A DNA stretch of 64,000 bases from Rugamonas violacea (GCF_016461825.1 NZ_JAEMNU010000071.1:92380-156379), one strand, 5' to 3'. Shown: positions 34,534-43,454, counted from the first letter of the stretch. A program made the numbers and translations. Notes: a model not told the origin generated them from the letters alone.

Positions 34534-36630
34534 TCAGAAGGCGTAAGTCAGCCCCACATCGAAGGAACGGCCGTAGCCGGGCAAGGCTTGCAGCGCGCCG
34601 CTGCGGCTGGCCGCCAGGCCGGCCAGGTTGACCCCGCCCATCGGGTCGGCGTAGTAGCGGTTGAACAGGTTGCCGACGCCGCCCGACAGGCTGAGGTTGC
34701 GGCCGGCCTGGTACTGGGCGCGGGCGTTGAAGACGGCGTAGGCGCCGGTTTGCGGCTCCAGGCGCTGGCTGTCGACCAGGTGCTTGCGGCCGATCAGCTT
34801 GGCCTCCAGCGTGTTGTGCCAGGCGCCCTTCACCTGCTCGACGGCGACGCTGGCGTTGAACGGCATCATGCGGTACAGGTCCAGGCCGTCGCTGCGCTCG
34901 CCGCGCGTCAGGCTGGCGTTGCCCTTCAAGGTCAGCTTGCCGAAGCCGGCGTCCTGCGCCAGCGCCAGACTCCACGCCAAATTCACGCCGTACAGGCGGG
35001 CGTCGTGGTTGGCGAAGCGCAGCAGCTTGCCCTCGGCCGTCTTCACGCCGTAGGGATTGAAGCTGCCGACGCTGTCGGCGTCGATGTAGTCGCGCACGAA
35101 GCTGAAGTACGGCGTCAGCTTGACGCTCCAGCGCTGGCGCGCTGCGTCGTGCCAGTCGGCGCTGGCGCTGAGGGTGTGCGCCACCTCGGCATTGAGGTCG
35201 AGGTTGCCGACGTAGCCGTTGCCGTCGCCGAACCAGTTGACCATCCGCATGGCCATCGTGCCGCGCCCCCAGGTGTAGCGCTCGTACAGGTTCGGCGAGC
35301 GCGTCTTGCGGGCGTAGCCGAACTCGTAGCTGGCGCCGGCGCCGGCCTCGTAGCGCGCCAGCGCGGTCAGGTCGATGTTGTTGTCGCGGCGGGCGTGGTC
35401 GCGGCCGTTGAAGATCTTGGCGGCGTCGACGTCGGCGGCGTTCATCGCCATGTAGTTGTAGGGCTGGACCTGGCCGGCATCGCTGTCGACGCGCTCGCCG
35501 CGCAGGCCGAGCTGGGTCGACCACCGCGCGTCGAGGTTCTGCTCCCACTCGGCGAATAGCACGACGCGGTCGCGCCGGCCGTCGTGGATGTTCAAAAAGG
35601 TCAGCGGCGACATCATCATCGCGCCCGGCACGGCCGGCCAGTAGTCCTCCAGGCGGAAGCTGTGGAACTCGTGGCCCAGGCGCACGGCGCCGCCTTGCGC
35701 CAGCGGCAGCTCGGCCTTGACGGCGTAGCCACGGTCGCGGCCTTCGGTCGTCATCGGCATCTTGCCCATCCGTTCGGCGCTGAAGAAGCCCATATCGTGT
35801 TCGGTCGATTGCCAGTACAGGCGGGCGTCCAGCTTGCCCCAACCCAGCGTGCCGGCGTAGTTCAGGTTGGCGAAATCGGCGTGGTTGCGCGTCATGTCCA
35901 TGTACTGGTTGGGAAAGCCCTGGTAGGGAATGCGCTGGGTGCCCAGGCGCAGCGTGAGCGACTGACCGCTGCCCTGCGCCGCCATCGTCAGGCTCTGGTT
36001 GGTGCTCTTGTACAGCGTATCGAGCACCTGCTCGCCATTGCCGTCGCGGTAGCTGTTGGCGCGCACGCGGTTGCCGCTGTAGGCGATGCTCAGCCGGTCG
36101 TTGGCGACGCCGGCGCTGAGCGCCGCCGAGACGCTGCGGTCGACGCTGCGCGCGCCCAGCGACACGCTGCCGCTGCTGCGCAGGACGCCGGGCGCATCGG
36201 CGAATTCCGGCGCCGTCGATTCGACCTCGATGCTGCCGCCGATGCTGTCGCCGCCCATGCTCACCGGGGTCAGGCCGGCCAGCATGCGGATCTTGCCGAC
36301 CTGCTTCGGCGCGATATAGGACAGCGGCGCGTTCATGTGGTTGGCGCAGGCCGAGCTGAGTTCCATGCCGTCGATGCGGATCTTCAGGCGGTCGTCGGCG
36401 AAGCCGTTCATGACCGGCAGGCCGGAGACGCCGCCACCGGCGGCGACGTTGTAGCCAGCCACGTTGGACAGCAACTGGCTGCTGTCGCTGCCGGCCAGCG
36501 GCTGCGGCATGGCCTGGCCGACCACGCGCACTTCCGGCAGCGTGCCGGACACGCCCAGGCTTTGCGCCATGGCGGGATGGGCCATGCACAGGGCGATGGC
36601 GAGCGGGGACAATTGTTTGGGATATTTCAC
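34534..36630 (-). CDS. TonB-dependent copper receptor (OprC/NosA type)
   Basis: A 698-residue outer-membrane receptor. A signal peptide ends at A-M-A-Q; the plug domain contains R-I-D-G-M-E and the signature A-C-A-N-H-M-N-A-P-L-S-Y near residue 105, which marks OprC/NosA copper receptors. A 22-strand barrel follows, ending in Y-A-F. The start is a GTG at 36630 with AAAGGAAG six bases upstream; the longer frame beginning at 36684 is not used. It imports copper ions or complexes with TonB energy. A DUF2946 gene lies upstream in the same direction, a usual partner of this receptor. Confidence 0.93.
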   Translation of the reverse strand: MKYPKQLSPLAIALCMAHPAMAQSLGVSGTLPEVRVVGQAMPQPLAGSDSSQLLSNVAGYNVAAGGGVSGLPVMNGFADDRLKIRIDGMELSSACANHMNAPLSYIAPKQVGKIRMLAGLTPVSMGGDSIGGSIEVESTAPEFADAPGVLRSSGSVSLGARSVDRSVSAALSAGVANDRLSIAYSGNRVRANSYRDGNGEQVLDTLYKSTNQSLTMAAQGSGQSLTLRLGTQRIPYQGFPNQYMDMTRNHADFANLNYAGTLGWGKLDARLYWQSTEHDMGFFSAERMGKMPMTTEGRDRGYAVKAELPLAQGGAVRLGHEFHSFRLEDYWPAVPGAMMMSPLTFLNIHDGRRDRVVLFAEWEQNLDARWSTQLGLRGERVDSDAGQVQPYNYMAMNAADVDAAKIFNGRDHARRDNNIDLTALARYEAGAGASYEFGYARKTRSPNLYERYTWGRGTMAMRMVNWFGDGNGYVGNLDLNAEVAHTLSASADWHDAARQRWSVKLTPYFSFVRDYIDADSVGSFNPYGVKTAEGKLLRFANHDARLYGVNLAWSLALAQDAGFGKLTLKGNASLTRGERSDGLDLYRMMPFNASVAVEQVKGAWHNTLEAKLIGRKHLVDSQRLEPQTGAYAVFNARAQYQAGRNLSLSGGVGNLFNRYYADPMGGVNLAGLAASRSGALQALPGYGRSFDVGLTYAF

Positions 36631-36925
36631 GGGGTACTTCCTTTCTAGGGTGCTCAAAAGCGATGCGTTACTGAAGCGAGCCACGCTATGCCCGGCCGAG
36701 ACGCCGAGGCGCCGCCGCGCAGCCCCGCAGCACTACAGCCGTGCAAGGATACGAGGGGCCGCCGTGGAGGGGCGCAACGGCGCAACGGCGCGACGACGCA
36801 GGGATGCAGGGAAGCAGCGACGTGACGGCGCGGCGCAACGCAGCCCGGCAACGGAGCGGCACTGGACGCGGCGGCACATCCCGGCCTATCGACGCGGGCG
36901 TGGTGGAACGTGGTTCAGGAGAGGA

Positions 36926-37339
36926 TCAGGCGGCGGCCGGCGGGCCGCGCGGGCGGGCGGCCGACCAGGAGAACAGCGGCGCCGGCGCCCGGTAGAACAA
37001 GGGAGGGTAGAAATCGTGTCCGGCCAGCAGCGGGAAGACATGGGCCGAGGTGGGTAATAGCGCGAAGGAGCCGCCGTGCGTCATGCAATACGGGCAGTGC
37101 TCCAGATGGTGTTGCAGCGCTGCGGGTTGCCGGTCGTTGGCCGCCGGAGTGGCCAATGTGGCACCGTCGCTGCGACAGATCACCATCAGGCCCGGCGCGG
37201 ATGCCGAAGCCGAAGCGGACGCCGATGTCGGCGTGGCCGCAGCCAGCGCGTGTGAAATGGAAGGCGCCAGCACGCTGAACAGGATCGCCAGACAGGCCAC
37301 CCAAGCGCACAACATTCTTCTTTTCACATTTGTAACCAT
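36926..37339 (-). CDS. DUF2946 family small exported protein
   Basis: A 137-residue protein with a signal peptide (hydrophobic core around residues 8-25), a (Ser-Ala) run near 40-48 and the H-C-P-Y-C motif near residue 82. DUF2946 proteins often accompany copper TonB receptors. The single H-C-x-x-C motif suggests copper binding in the periplasm. It lies 295 bases before the receptor start. That gap is a low-complexity, purine/GC-rich stretch with no gene that I can support. Confidence 0.82.
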   Translation of the reverse strand: MVTNVKRRMLCAWVACLAILFSVLAPSISHALAAATPTSASASASASAPGLMVICRSDGATLATPAANDRQPAALQHHLEHCPYCMTHGGSFALLPTSAHVFPLLAGHDFYPPLFYRAPAPLFSWSAARPRGPPAAA

Positions 37340-37595
37340 ACGGCAATTATACGGGATGGCCCGACCGTCTAACACACGAAACTGCGGCCGATCTTAACGT
37401 AGATCATCTTTAGCCGAGTTGACGGCCGGACGCCCGGCCTGGCTTGATCTTCGCGACGGCATCCATACATCCCCGCATAAGTTGAGATCCATTTATTCAA
37501 AATCGTTTAAGTAAGAACGCCATATTCTCCCGCCCTTGGTGCAACTCATGCAACTCTTTATTGCAAATGATTCCTATTACGAATATCATTCGGAA

Positions 37596-37610
37596 TGAGA
37601 ATCGTTCTCA
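37596..37610. promoter_or_regulatory. Fur box upstream of fur
   Basis: TGAGAA-TCG-TTCTCA is a perfect inverted repeat matching the core of Fur boxes, 31 bases before the fur ATG. A weaker related sequence (AATGATTCCTATTACGAAT, from about 37566) sits just upstream, so Fur may bind two adjacent sites. The rest of the 302-bp gap 37340-37641, which also holds the divergent DUF2946 promoter, shows no gene. Confidence 0.85.
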
Positions 37611-37641
37611 AAAATATCGAGAGAACCGCCCAAGGAGACCA

Positions 37642-38064
37642 ATGGATATTCCAAAAGAATTGCGCAATTCCGGCCTGAAGGCCACCCTGCCCCGTCTGCG
37701 CGTGTTGCAGCTGTTCCAGGAAGGCAAAAAGAAACACCTGAGCGCCGACGATGTCTACCATCTGCTGCGCGACGAGCATATCGACCTCGGCCTGGCCACC
37801 GTCTACCGCGTGCTGATGCAGTTCGCCGCCGCCGGCATCCTCAGCCGGCGCCAGTTCGAATCGGCCGCCTCGGTGTTCGAGCTGAACCAGGGCGAGCACC
37901 ACGACCACCTGGTCTGCACCCGTTGCGGCAAAATGGAGGAGTTCGTCGACGCCGACATCGAGCGGCGCCAGGAAGAGATCGCCCGCGAGCGCGGCTTCGC
38001 CCTGATGGAGCATTCGCTGTCGCTGTACGGCGTTTGCGCCGGCTGCAACGGCGCGCCCGCCTAG
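37642..38064 (+). CDS. fur: Ferric uptake regulator
   Basis: A 140-residue Fur: winged-helix DNA-binding domain (G-L-K-A-T-L-P-R-L-R, L-A-T-V-Y-R-V-L) and the metal-binding dimer domain with H-H-D-H-L-V-C-T-R-C-G (near residue 88) and a second C-x-x-C (V-C-A-G-C) near the end. AAGGAG is six bases before the ATG at 37642. It represses iron-uptake genes with Fe2+. The perfect Fur box in its own promoter indicates autoregulation. The L-K-A-T-L-P-R-L start is typical of betaproteobacterial Fur rather than Zur. Confidence 0.93.
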   Translation: MDIPKELRNSGLKATLPRLRVLQLFQEGKKKHLSADDVYHLLRDEHIDLGLATVYRVLMQFAAAGILSRRQFESAASVFELNQGEHHDHLVCTRCGKMEEFVDADIERRQEEIARERGFALMEHSLSLYGVCAGCNGAPA

Positions 38065-38096
38065 CCGCGCGGTGGGGTACTTAAGGCGCTGGCGAG

Positions 38097-38185
38097 GCCG
38101 GCAAACCCCAGCGGCAAAGAGCTAGGGTCAGACCCCTCGGGGTCTGACCCTGGATTTGCGCCGCTGGGGTTTTCCAGTGCCGCTG
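38097..38185. repeat. GGGTC/GACCC hairpin repeat, copy 2
   Basis: Inner arms of 13 bp (38124-38136 and 38139-38151) with a 2-base loop are nested in an outer inverted repeat (GCAAACCCCAGCGGCAAA against TTTGCGCCGCTGGGGTTTT). It is related to copy 1 at 14323 but more complete. It sits between the converging fur and protease-like genes, where it could also stall transcription from either side. Confidence 0.8.
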
Positions 38186-38200
38186 GGAACTTTAAACCCG

Positions 38201-39031
38201 TCACTTCTGCCGCAACAAGTCCTCAATATGGCGCGCCGGCACCGCGTAGGTGATGCCGGTCGGCGTGCTCAACGCCGTTTCCTTCAATCCCTTGACGAAC
38301 ACCTGGTTGATGATGCCGACCACCCGGCCGCTGTCCGGCTCATAGACGGGGCCGCCGCTGTTGCCGGCGAAAGCCGTGCCGTCGAGTTGGTACACGGAAA
38401 ACGGCGTCTGGCTCAACTGGGCAATCGCGCGCGGGTTCAACTGGCGCGTGCCCAGCGCCGGCAGCACCACCGGCGTCACCGCCGACAAGGTGGCGCGGTG
38501 GGTGACCCGGCGCAGGCCGAACGCCAGGCCGAGCGGAAAACCGGTGAAGGCCAGCGCGCTGCCTTCCTGCGGCGCGCGCTCGGCCGCCAACTCCAACTGC
38601 AACACCGGCAAGGCGGGCCCGGCTATGCGCAGATGCAACAAGTCGTGCACCTTGTCGACTGCCCGCACCGTGGCAGGCCGGAACTCGATCTGCGCGCCAT
38701 CGCCCAACAACACACCCAGCGTCTCCCCCGGCGCCAGCGGCGCCGGACCGAGCGCGAACTGGGCGTTGCTCACCACACTCAAGCCGTCATCGACGGCAAA
38801 GCCGGTGCCCATCAGACGGATCGGCGGGCTGCGCCCCGCCAGCATGCTGCCGACGCCCACCACCGCCGGCTTGACGCGGACGATGGTCTGCTCCAGCCCG
38901 TCCGCCCCGGCCGCCGCCAGCGCCGAACTTGCCAAGGGCATGAGCAAAGAGATGGCCAGAGATACGGCCGGCAACGTCGTCAACAACGCGGTGGCTAGTC
39001 GGCGACACGGAAGGGCAAGCAAAAACGGCAT
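38201..39031 (-). CDS. Trypsin-like (HtrA-fold) exported protein lacking the catalytic His
   Basis: A 276-residue exported protein with a signal peptide (hydrophobic core to about residue 40, ending S-A-L-A-A) and a chymotrypsin-fold domain. The Ser motif F-A-G-N-S-G-G-P (near residue 218) and Asp in V-H-D-L-L-H-L (near 125) are present. The position of the catalytic His reads V-V-S-N-A-Q-F: the codon is CAG, one base from CAC. It is therefore either an inactive pseudoprotease or an unusual enzyme. There is no PDZ domain. I start at the ATG at 39031 with a poor ribosome site; a TTG at 39094 is less likely. Confidence 0.8.
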   Translation of the reverse strand: MPFLLALPCRRLATALLTTLPAVSLAISLLMPLASSALAAAGADGLEQTIVRVKPAVVGVGSMLAGRSPPIRLMGTGFAVDDGLSVVSNAQFALGPAPLAPGETLGVLLGDGAQIEFRPATVRAVDKVHDLLHLRIAGPALPVLQLELAAERAPQEGSALAFTGFPLGLAFGLRRVTHRATLSAVTPVVLPALGTRQLNPRAIAQLSQTPFSVYQLDGTAFAGNSGGPVYEPDSGRVVGIINQVFVKGLKETALSTPTGITYAVPARHIEDLLRQK

Positions 39032-39214
39032 GCGGGGCACCGGAAAGTGGGGCTGAAGCGGCCACCTTAGCACAAAAAAATTACAATAATGCAAAGGAAA
39101 CTACGGTAACATAAGTCACCTCGATGCAATTTCGATAATTATCAAGATAGCAGGAAAATATCTGTGCTGGCCTTCGATGGTCGGTGCCTCACAGCCCACC
39201 GCAAAAGAACAGAC

Positions 39215-40819
39215 ATGCCGGACGACAAGCCGACCCAGCCGCAGCCGACGACGGCCCCCTCCGCCGCCATTCCCGTCGCCGCGCCCGCCCCCGCCCCGCG
39301 TTCCGGCGCCGGACTCGCGCTCTGCCTGGCGCTGGCGCTGCTGTTGCCGCTGCTGCTGAACCTGGCCACGGCGCGCTCCATCGTGGCGATCTGGAATCGC
39401 TCCGACACCTTCGCCCACGCCTACCTGATCCTGCCCGGCTCGCTGTGGCTGATCTGGCAGCAGCGCGCCGCGCTGGCGCGCCTGCCGCTGCGCCCCTGCT
39501 GGGCCGCCCTGCCCCTGCTGCTGGCCTGCGCCGCCGCCTGGCTGCTGGCGCAACTGGGCGAGGTGCAGATCGTGCGCCAATACGCCCTGGTCGCCATGCT
39601 GCCGCTGTCGGTGCTGCTGCTGCCCGGTTACCGTATCGCCCGCGCCATCGCCTTCCCGCTGCTGTTCCTGGTGTTCGCCGTGCCCTTCGGCGACGTCTTC
39701 ATTGCGCCGTTGATGGACGTGACCGCCAACGCCACCATCGCCGCCCTGCGCCTGAGCGGCATCCCCGTCCTGCGTGAAGGCAACACCTTCATGATTCCGA
39801 GCGGCAGCTGGTCGGTGGTCGAAGCCTGCAGCGGCCTGCGCTACCTGATCTCCTCGCTGACGCTGGGTTGCCTGTACGCCTGGCTCACCTACCGCTCGCG
39901 GCTGCGCCAGCTGGCCTTCATCGCCCTGGCCATCGTCGTGCCGATCGGCGCCAACGCGGTGCGCGCCTACGGCATCGTGCTGATGGGCCACCTGAGCGGC
40001 ATGACCATGGCGGTCGGCTTCGACCACTTGATCTACGGCTGGGTTTTCTTCGGCCTGGTGATCTCGCTGCTGTTCCTGATCGGCGGCCGGTGGCGCGAGG
40101 ACCGCCAGCAGCCCGTCCCCGGCGCCGCCGCCCAGGCCCGCGCCGCCGCGACGGCCGCCATGCCGTCGGCCTCCGCCGCGCGGCTGACGGCGGCCGCATT
40201 GGCCGTGCTGTTGGCCGCAGCCGCCGGGCCGTTCACGGCGGGCTATCTGGAGCGGGTCCAGTTCAATCCGCAGCCGGCCCGCCTGGACGGCTTCCAAGCC
40301 AGCTGGCCGGCCGGCGCCCCGTTCGCCGACTGGCAACCGGCCTTCGCCGCGCCCGCCGCCCAACTGCGGCAAAGCTACGCCGCCGGCCAACAGCGGCTCG
40401 GCCTGACCTTGCTGTACTACCGCAACCAACAGCCGGAGCAACTGATGATCAGCTCGGGCAACCGTCTGACCCAGGAGGGCAAGAATCAAGTCTGGCACGA
40501 GGCGGGCAGCACGCTGCGCCAGGAGAGCCTGCCCGGCCAGACGCTGGCGGTGAACGAAACGGTGCTGAAAAGCGTCCACGGCCGTTTGCTGGTGTGGCAC
40601 TGGTACGCCATCGACGGCCGCCGCACCGCCAGCGACTATGTCGGCAAACTGTGGACGGTGCGCGAGCGACTGCTGCACGGCAGCGACGACGGCGCCGTCG
40701 TACTGCTCTACACCCCGCTCGACGAGCAGCCTGAGGCGGCCCGCGCCGTGCTGCGCCGCTTCCTGGCCGAGCATCAGGCGGCGCTCGACGCCACGCTGGC
40801 CGGCAATGCGCGTCATTGA
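39215..40819 (+). CDS. xrtA: Exosortase A with C-terminal EpsI domain
   Basis: A 534-residue multispanning membrane protein. The N-terminal two thirds are exosortase: catalytic Cys in V-V-E-A-C-S-G-L-R (near residue 215), Arg in A-N-A-V-R-A-Y-G (near 252) and His in F-D-H-L-I-Y-G (near 270). The C-terminal third (from about residue 330, after another hydrophobic helix) is an EpsI-like periplasmic domain with Y-Y-R-N-Q, as usual for betaproteobacterial XrtA. It cuts and sorts proteins bearing a PEP-CTERM tail. The PEP-CTERM gene at 40915 lies immediately downstream on the other strand. No exopolysaccharide cluster is in view. Confidence 0.92.
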   Translation: MPDDKPTQPQPTTAPSAAIPVAAPAPAPRSGAGLALCLALALLLPLLLNLATARSIVAIWNRSDTFAHAYLILPGSLWLIWQQRAALARLPLRPCWAALPLLLACAAAWLLAQLGEVQIVRQYALVAMLPLSVLLLPGYRIARAIAFPLLFLVFAVPFGDVFIAPLMDVTANATIAALRLSGIPVLREGNTFMIPSGSWSVVEACSGLRYLISSLTLGCLYAWLTYRSRLRQLAFIALAIVVPIGANAVRAYGIVLMGHLSGMTMAVGFDHLIYGWVFFGLVISLLFLIGGRWREDRQQPVPGAAAQARAAATAAMPSASAARLTAAALAVLLAAAAGPFTAGYLERVQFNPQPARLDGFQASWPAGAPFADWQPAFAAPAAQLRQSYAAGQQRLGLTLLYYRNQQPEQLMISSGNRLTQEGKNQVWHEAGSTLRQESLPGQTLAVNETVLKSVHGRLLVWHWYAIDGRRTASDYVGKLWTVRERLLHGSDDGAVVLLYTPLDEQPEAARAVLRRFLAEHQAALDATLAGNARH

Positions 40820-40842
40820 GCGTCGGTGATTGAGCGAGAAAC

Positions 40843-40877
40843 AAAAACGCCCCGCCGGGAAGTCTCCCGGCGGGGCG
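40843..40877 (-). terminator. Rho-independent terminator of the PEP-CTERM gene
   Basis: A 13-bp perfect stem (40848-40860 with 40865-40877, loop of four) followed on the minus strand by five T residues. It lies 38 bases past the PEP-CTERM stop and also separates it from the converging exosortase gene. Confidence 0.9.
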
Positions 40878-40914
40878 TGGCAACTGCTTGCGAATGTTGG
40901 CGTGAAAGGCGCGC

Positions 40915-41526
40915 TTAGCTCGCCGAACGGGCGCCCGGCGATGCCTTGCGGCGACGGCTGGCCAGCGCCAGCGCGCCCAGGCCCGCCATCAGCATGGCAT
41001 ACGTGGTCGGTTCCGGCACGGCGGAGGTCAAGCCGTACTGATAGGTCAGCTCGGTCTTGGCGCTGATGGTGTGCGCCAGCGTCGACTTGCTTTCGAAGTA
41101 GTAATTCGCCTGCGGCAGATAATTGTAGTGGGCGAAGTTGTCCAATGCGAAGTCGCTGCCCGAGGTGAAGGTGCGCGTGTCCGAGAACGTGGTCGCGCCG
41201 CCGGCGATCACGTTGGCTTGGTAGAACTGGTATTGGTTCGGCGACCAGCCGGTGAAGAAGGAGTAACGCACGGCGACGCTGTCGGCCGCATCGGCGCGGC
41301 TGCCGGTGATGGTGGTCTTGATGGTGACTTTTTCCAGCGTGCCCAGCGACGAATCGAAGGGTGTGAAGGCCTGGTATTGCCATTGTTGCGCCGCGATGTC
41401 GCCGTAGTAGTTCCACGGCGAAACCTGCCAGCTCGAATCAAATTCCTGGGTGACGGTGTTGGCTTGGGCCGAACCGAGCAGTGCGACGGCGAACAGAGCG
41501 CCAGCAAAAATACGTGCAAATGTCAT
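40915..41526 (-). CDS. PEP-CTERM sorting-domain protein
   Basis: A 203-residue exported protein with a signal peptide ending A-Q-A near residue 23, a beta-rich middle domain, and a complete PEP-CTERM tail: V-P-E-P-T-T-Y, a hydrophobic helix, then R-R-R-K. Exosortase A, encoded next door, should cut at the P-E-P motif. The middle domain is Tyr/Gln/Ser-rich without a recognised family and may be a surface or matrix protein. The ATG at 41526 is chosen to begin the signal peptide. A terminator follows. Confidence 0.9.
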   Translation of the reverse strand: MTFARIFAGALFAVALLGSAQANTVTQEFDSSWQVSPWNYYGDIAAQQWQYQAFTPFDSSLGTLEKVTIKTTITGSRADAADSVAVRYSFFTGWSPNQYQFYQANVIAGGATTFSDTRTFTSGSDFALDNFAHYNYLPQANYYFESKSTLAHTISAKTELTYQYGLTSAVPEPTTYAMLMAGLGALALASRRRKASPGARSAS

Positions 41527-41680
41527 TTCAAATCCATCCGATGTTCTAAGGTATATTGCCATTAGAACATACAAATTGCATTATTGAAATCCAAATCTGC
41601 ATTATTCATGCACTTTATCGAAACTATGGTTTCCTCATGGAATTATTTCGCGAATGCTCAGCGGGTGCTGTCACGCCTGC

Positions 41681-43291
41681 TTAGGCATCCTGCTTGACCG
41701 ACCACGGGCTGTCCGCCTGCTCCGGATAGGCCTGCAGGAAGACCAGGTCGTTGACCGCCTTCAACTCCTGCTTGTGCTGGTAGATTTCCTCGGCGCTCTT
41801 GTAACGCTCGCCCTTCAAGTCGGGCGCCAGCGCCGCCACCAGGTCGCGCTGCAAGGACTGCTTGCCGGGCGTGGTCTTGTCGGAGATCAGGCGGCCAAAC
41901 TCGTAGCGCATCAGGCGGGTCGACTGGCTGGCCTCCTGGTTCAGCGTGGCCTTGGTCAGCAGCCCGTCGTGGTAGGCCATGTCCACCTTGCTGCTGGCCG
42001 CGTCGTCGATCTGATAGTAGTCGTAGTTCTGCGACTCCTGCGTCAGGTCCAGGCGCAGCTGGGTGCCGGACTTGCTCGGCGCATGGAAGCCGGCACTCAG
42101 CTCGGACTTCTGTTGCTGCCCGATCGAACGCTCGCCCTGGTTGCGGCCGCCGATGTCGGTGCTCTGCGACAGTTGGTAGGAGAACCGGTCCAGCTCGCCG
42201 GTGCGCAGGGGATTGCTCGACTTCGCGGCTTGCGTGATCGAGGCGCTGAAGTCGGCCAGGCCGGTCAACATCGCGTGGTCCTCGTCGGCCAGCGTCAATT
42301 GGGTGGACTTGTAGCCGCCGACGGCCGGCTGGTTCGCCGCGCCGACATTGCTGTTCATGCTGGTGAAGGCATCCTTGAACATGGCGACCAGTCCGGCGTC
42401 GCCACGGCCGCGCGTGGCGGCCTGGTCGACCTGCTTCAGATAACTGCTCAGCGCCTTGGCCTGCTGCTCCGTGCTGCCCAGACCGGCCAGCTTGACCACA
42501 TCGACGCTGACCTGCGCCGTGCCGGACGGGCCGCTGACGCTCACCTTCCTTTGCGCGCCGTCGGCGCGGAAGTCCAGGGTTTGTGTCTGATCCGGGCCGC
42601 CCGGCAACTTCACCGCGGCGTGCAAGTCCACCGACGCCAGCAAGGTCCGATCGAACTTCGTCAGGCCGCCCAGATTGAGCTTCGGCGGCTCCTGCGTCAT
42701 GCCGTCGATGGCGTCCTGGAAAGCGGCCGACAGGCCGGCCAACGCGCCCCGATCGGCCTCGCTCAGCGTGCCGCTGGTTTTTATGTCAACGGCCATGCCG
42801 TCGTCCTGGCTGTCCATCGTCAACTTGACTTGGGCGCCGCTCTTGGTGGTGATGCTGAGGCTGATCTGGTTGTCGCCACGGCCGTGCAGCGACGACGGCT
42901 GGGTCGAGAACAGCGCGCCATAGCCGGCCACATGCGTTCCCGCCGGCAGTTGCTGCGCCGCTTGCGACAGGTCCGCGCCGTCGCTCTTGAAGCGTTCGAG
43001 CAGCGCCGCGCCCAAGCCACGGAAGCGGCCGGCGGTCGATTGCGCCGAATAATTCCGCTCGATCACGGAAGTGATCGGGTCGCGCAACTTGTTTTCCCAG
43101 ACCAGGGGCGTGCCCGTCGAGTCCGTCACCCGCTGCGTGCCTTGGAGGGCCGCCGCCAGGCTGGCCGGGCTGAGGTTGACGAGGGCGTCGGCCGCCGCCG
43201 CTTGGGAGGCGGGCGTGTCGGCCCGGTTCGTGCTGACGGACGCGCCGTTCGGGATCGCGTTCGCCGCGCCAACTGGGGATATCGTGGTCAT
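41681..43291 (-). CDS. Large cytosolic or exported protein of unknown function
   Basis: A 536-residue protein with no signal peptide, membrane segment or motif I recognise. It is Gln/Ser/Ala/Asp-rich, with an N-terminal segment rich in Asn/Ala/Ser and a C-terminal third with Y-D-Y-Y-Q-I-D-D and a K-x-E-L-K-A-V-N helix. Composition is typical of type III/VI-secreted or surface proteins, but that is only a resemblance. Two ATGs (43297 and 43291) fit; AAGGCGG is better spaced for the second. A MITE-like element sits 19 bases upstream of the start, in the promoter region. Confidence 0.7.
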   Translation of the reverse strand: MTTISPVGAANAIPNGASVSTNRADTPASQAAAADALVNLSPASLAAALQGTQRVTDSTGTPLVWENKLRDPITSVIERNYSAQSTAGRFRGLGAALLERFKSDGADLSQAAQQLPAGTHVAGYGALFSTQPSSLHGRGDNQISLSITTKSGAQVKLTMDSQDDGMAVDIKTSGTLSEADRGALAGLSAAFQDAIDGMTQEPPKLNLGGLTKFDRTLLASVDLHAAVKLPGGPDQTQTLDFRADGAQRKVSVSGPSGTAQVSVDVVKLAGLGSTEQQAKALSSYLKQVDQAATRGRGDAGLVAMFKDAFTSMNSNVGAANQPAVGGYKSTQLTLADEDHAMLTGLADFSASITQAAKSSNPLRTGELDRFSYQLSQSTDIGGRNQGERSIGQQQKSELSAGFHAPSKSGTQLRLDLTQESQNYDYYQIDDAASSKVDMAYHDGLLTKATLNQEASQSTRLMRYEFGRLISDKTTPGKQSLQRDLVAALAPDLKGERYKSAEEIYQHKQELKAVNDLVFLQAYPEQADSPWSVKQDA

Positions 43292-43309
43292 ATGCATACC
43301 GCCTTACCG

Positions 43310-43454
43310 ATTAAGGACACCTCGAATAACCGTCATTCCCGCGCAGGCGGGAATCTATACCCCGCATGTCCATTGGCTCAGCATGGGTTCCCGCCTACGC
43401 GGCGGTCCGCCGATGCGGAACGACAATTTGGTGGTTTTTCGAAGTGCCCTTAAG
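43310..43454. repeat. MITE-like palindromic element, copy B
   Basis: A 145-bp copy of the element seen at 21995 and 60411, reverse orientation to copy A. It contains a 20-bp site of the form ATTCCC-N8-GGGAAT at 43335-43354, identical to the Neisseria dRS3 consensus, and a second palindrome GTTCCC-type further in. It lies directly upstream of the 41681-43291 gene. Confidence 0.88.

Noticed and set aside
34496..36589. A 697-residue frame antiparallel in phase to the copper receptor
   Set aside because: Same strand but wrong frame: Arg/Gln-rich with no signal peptide; the receptor frame has a plug, barrel and Shine-Dalgarno.
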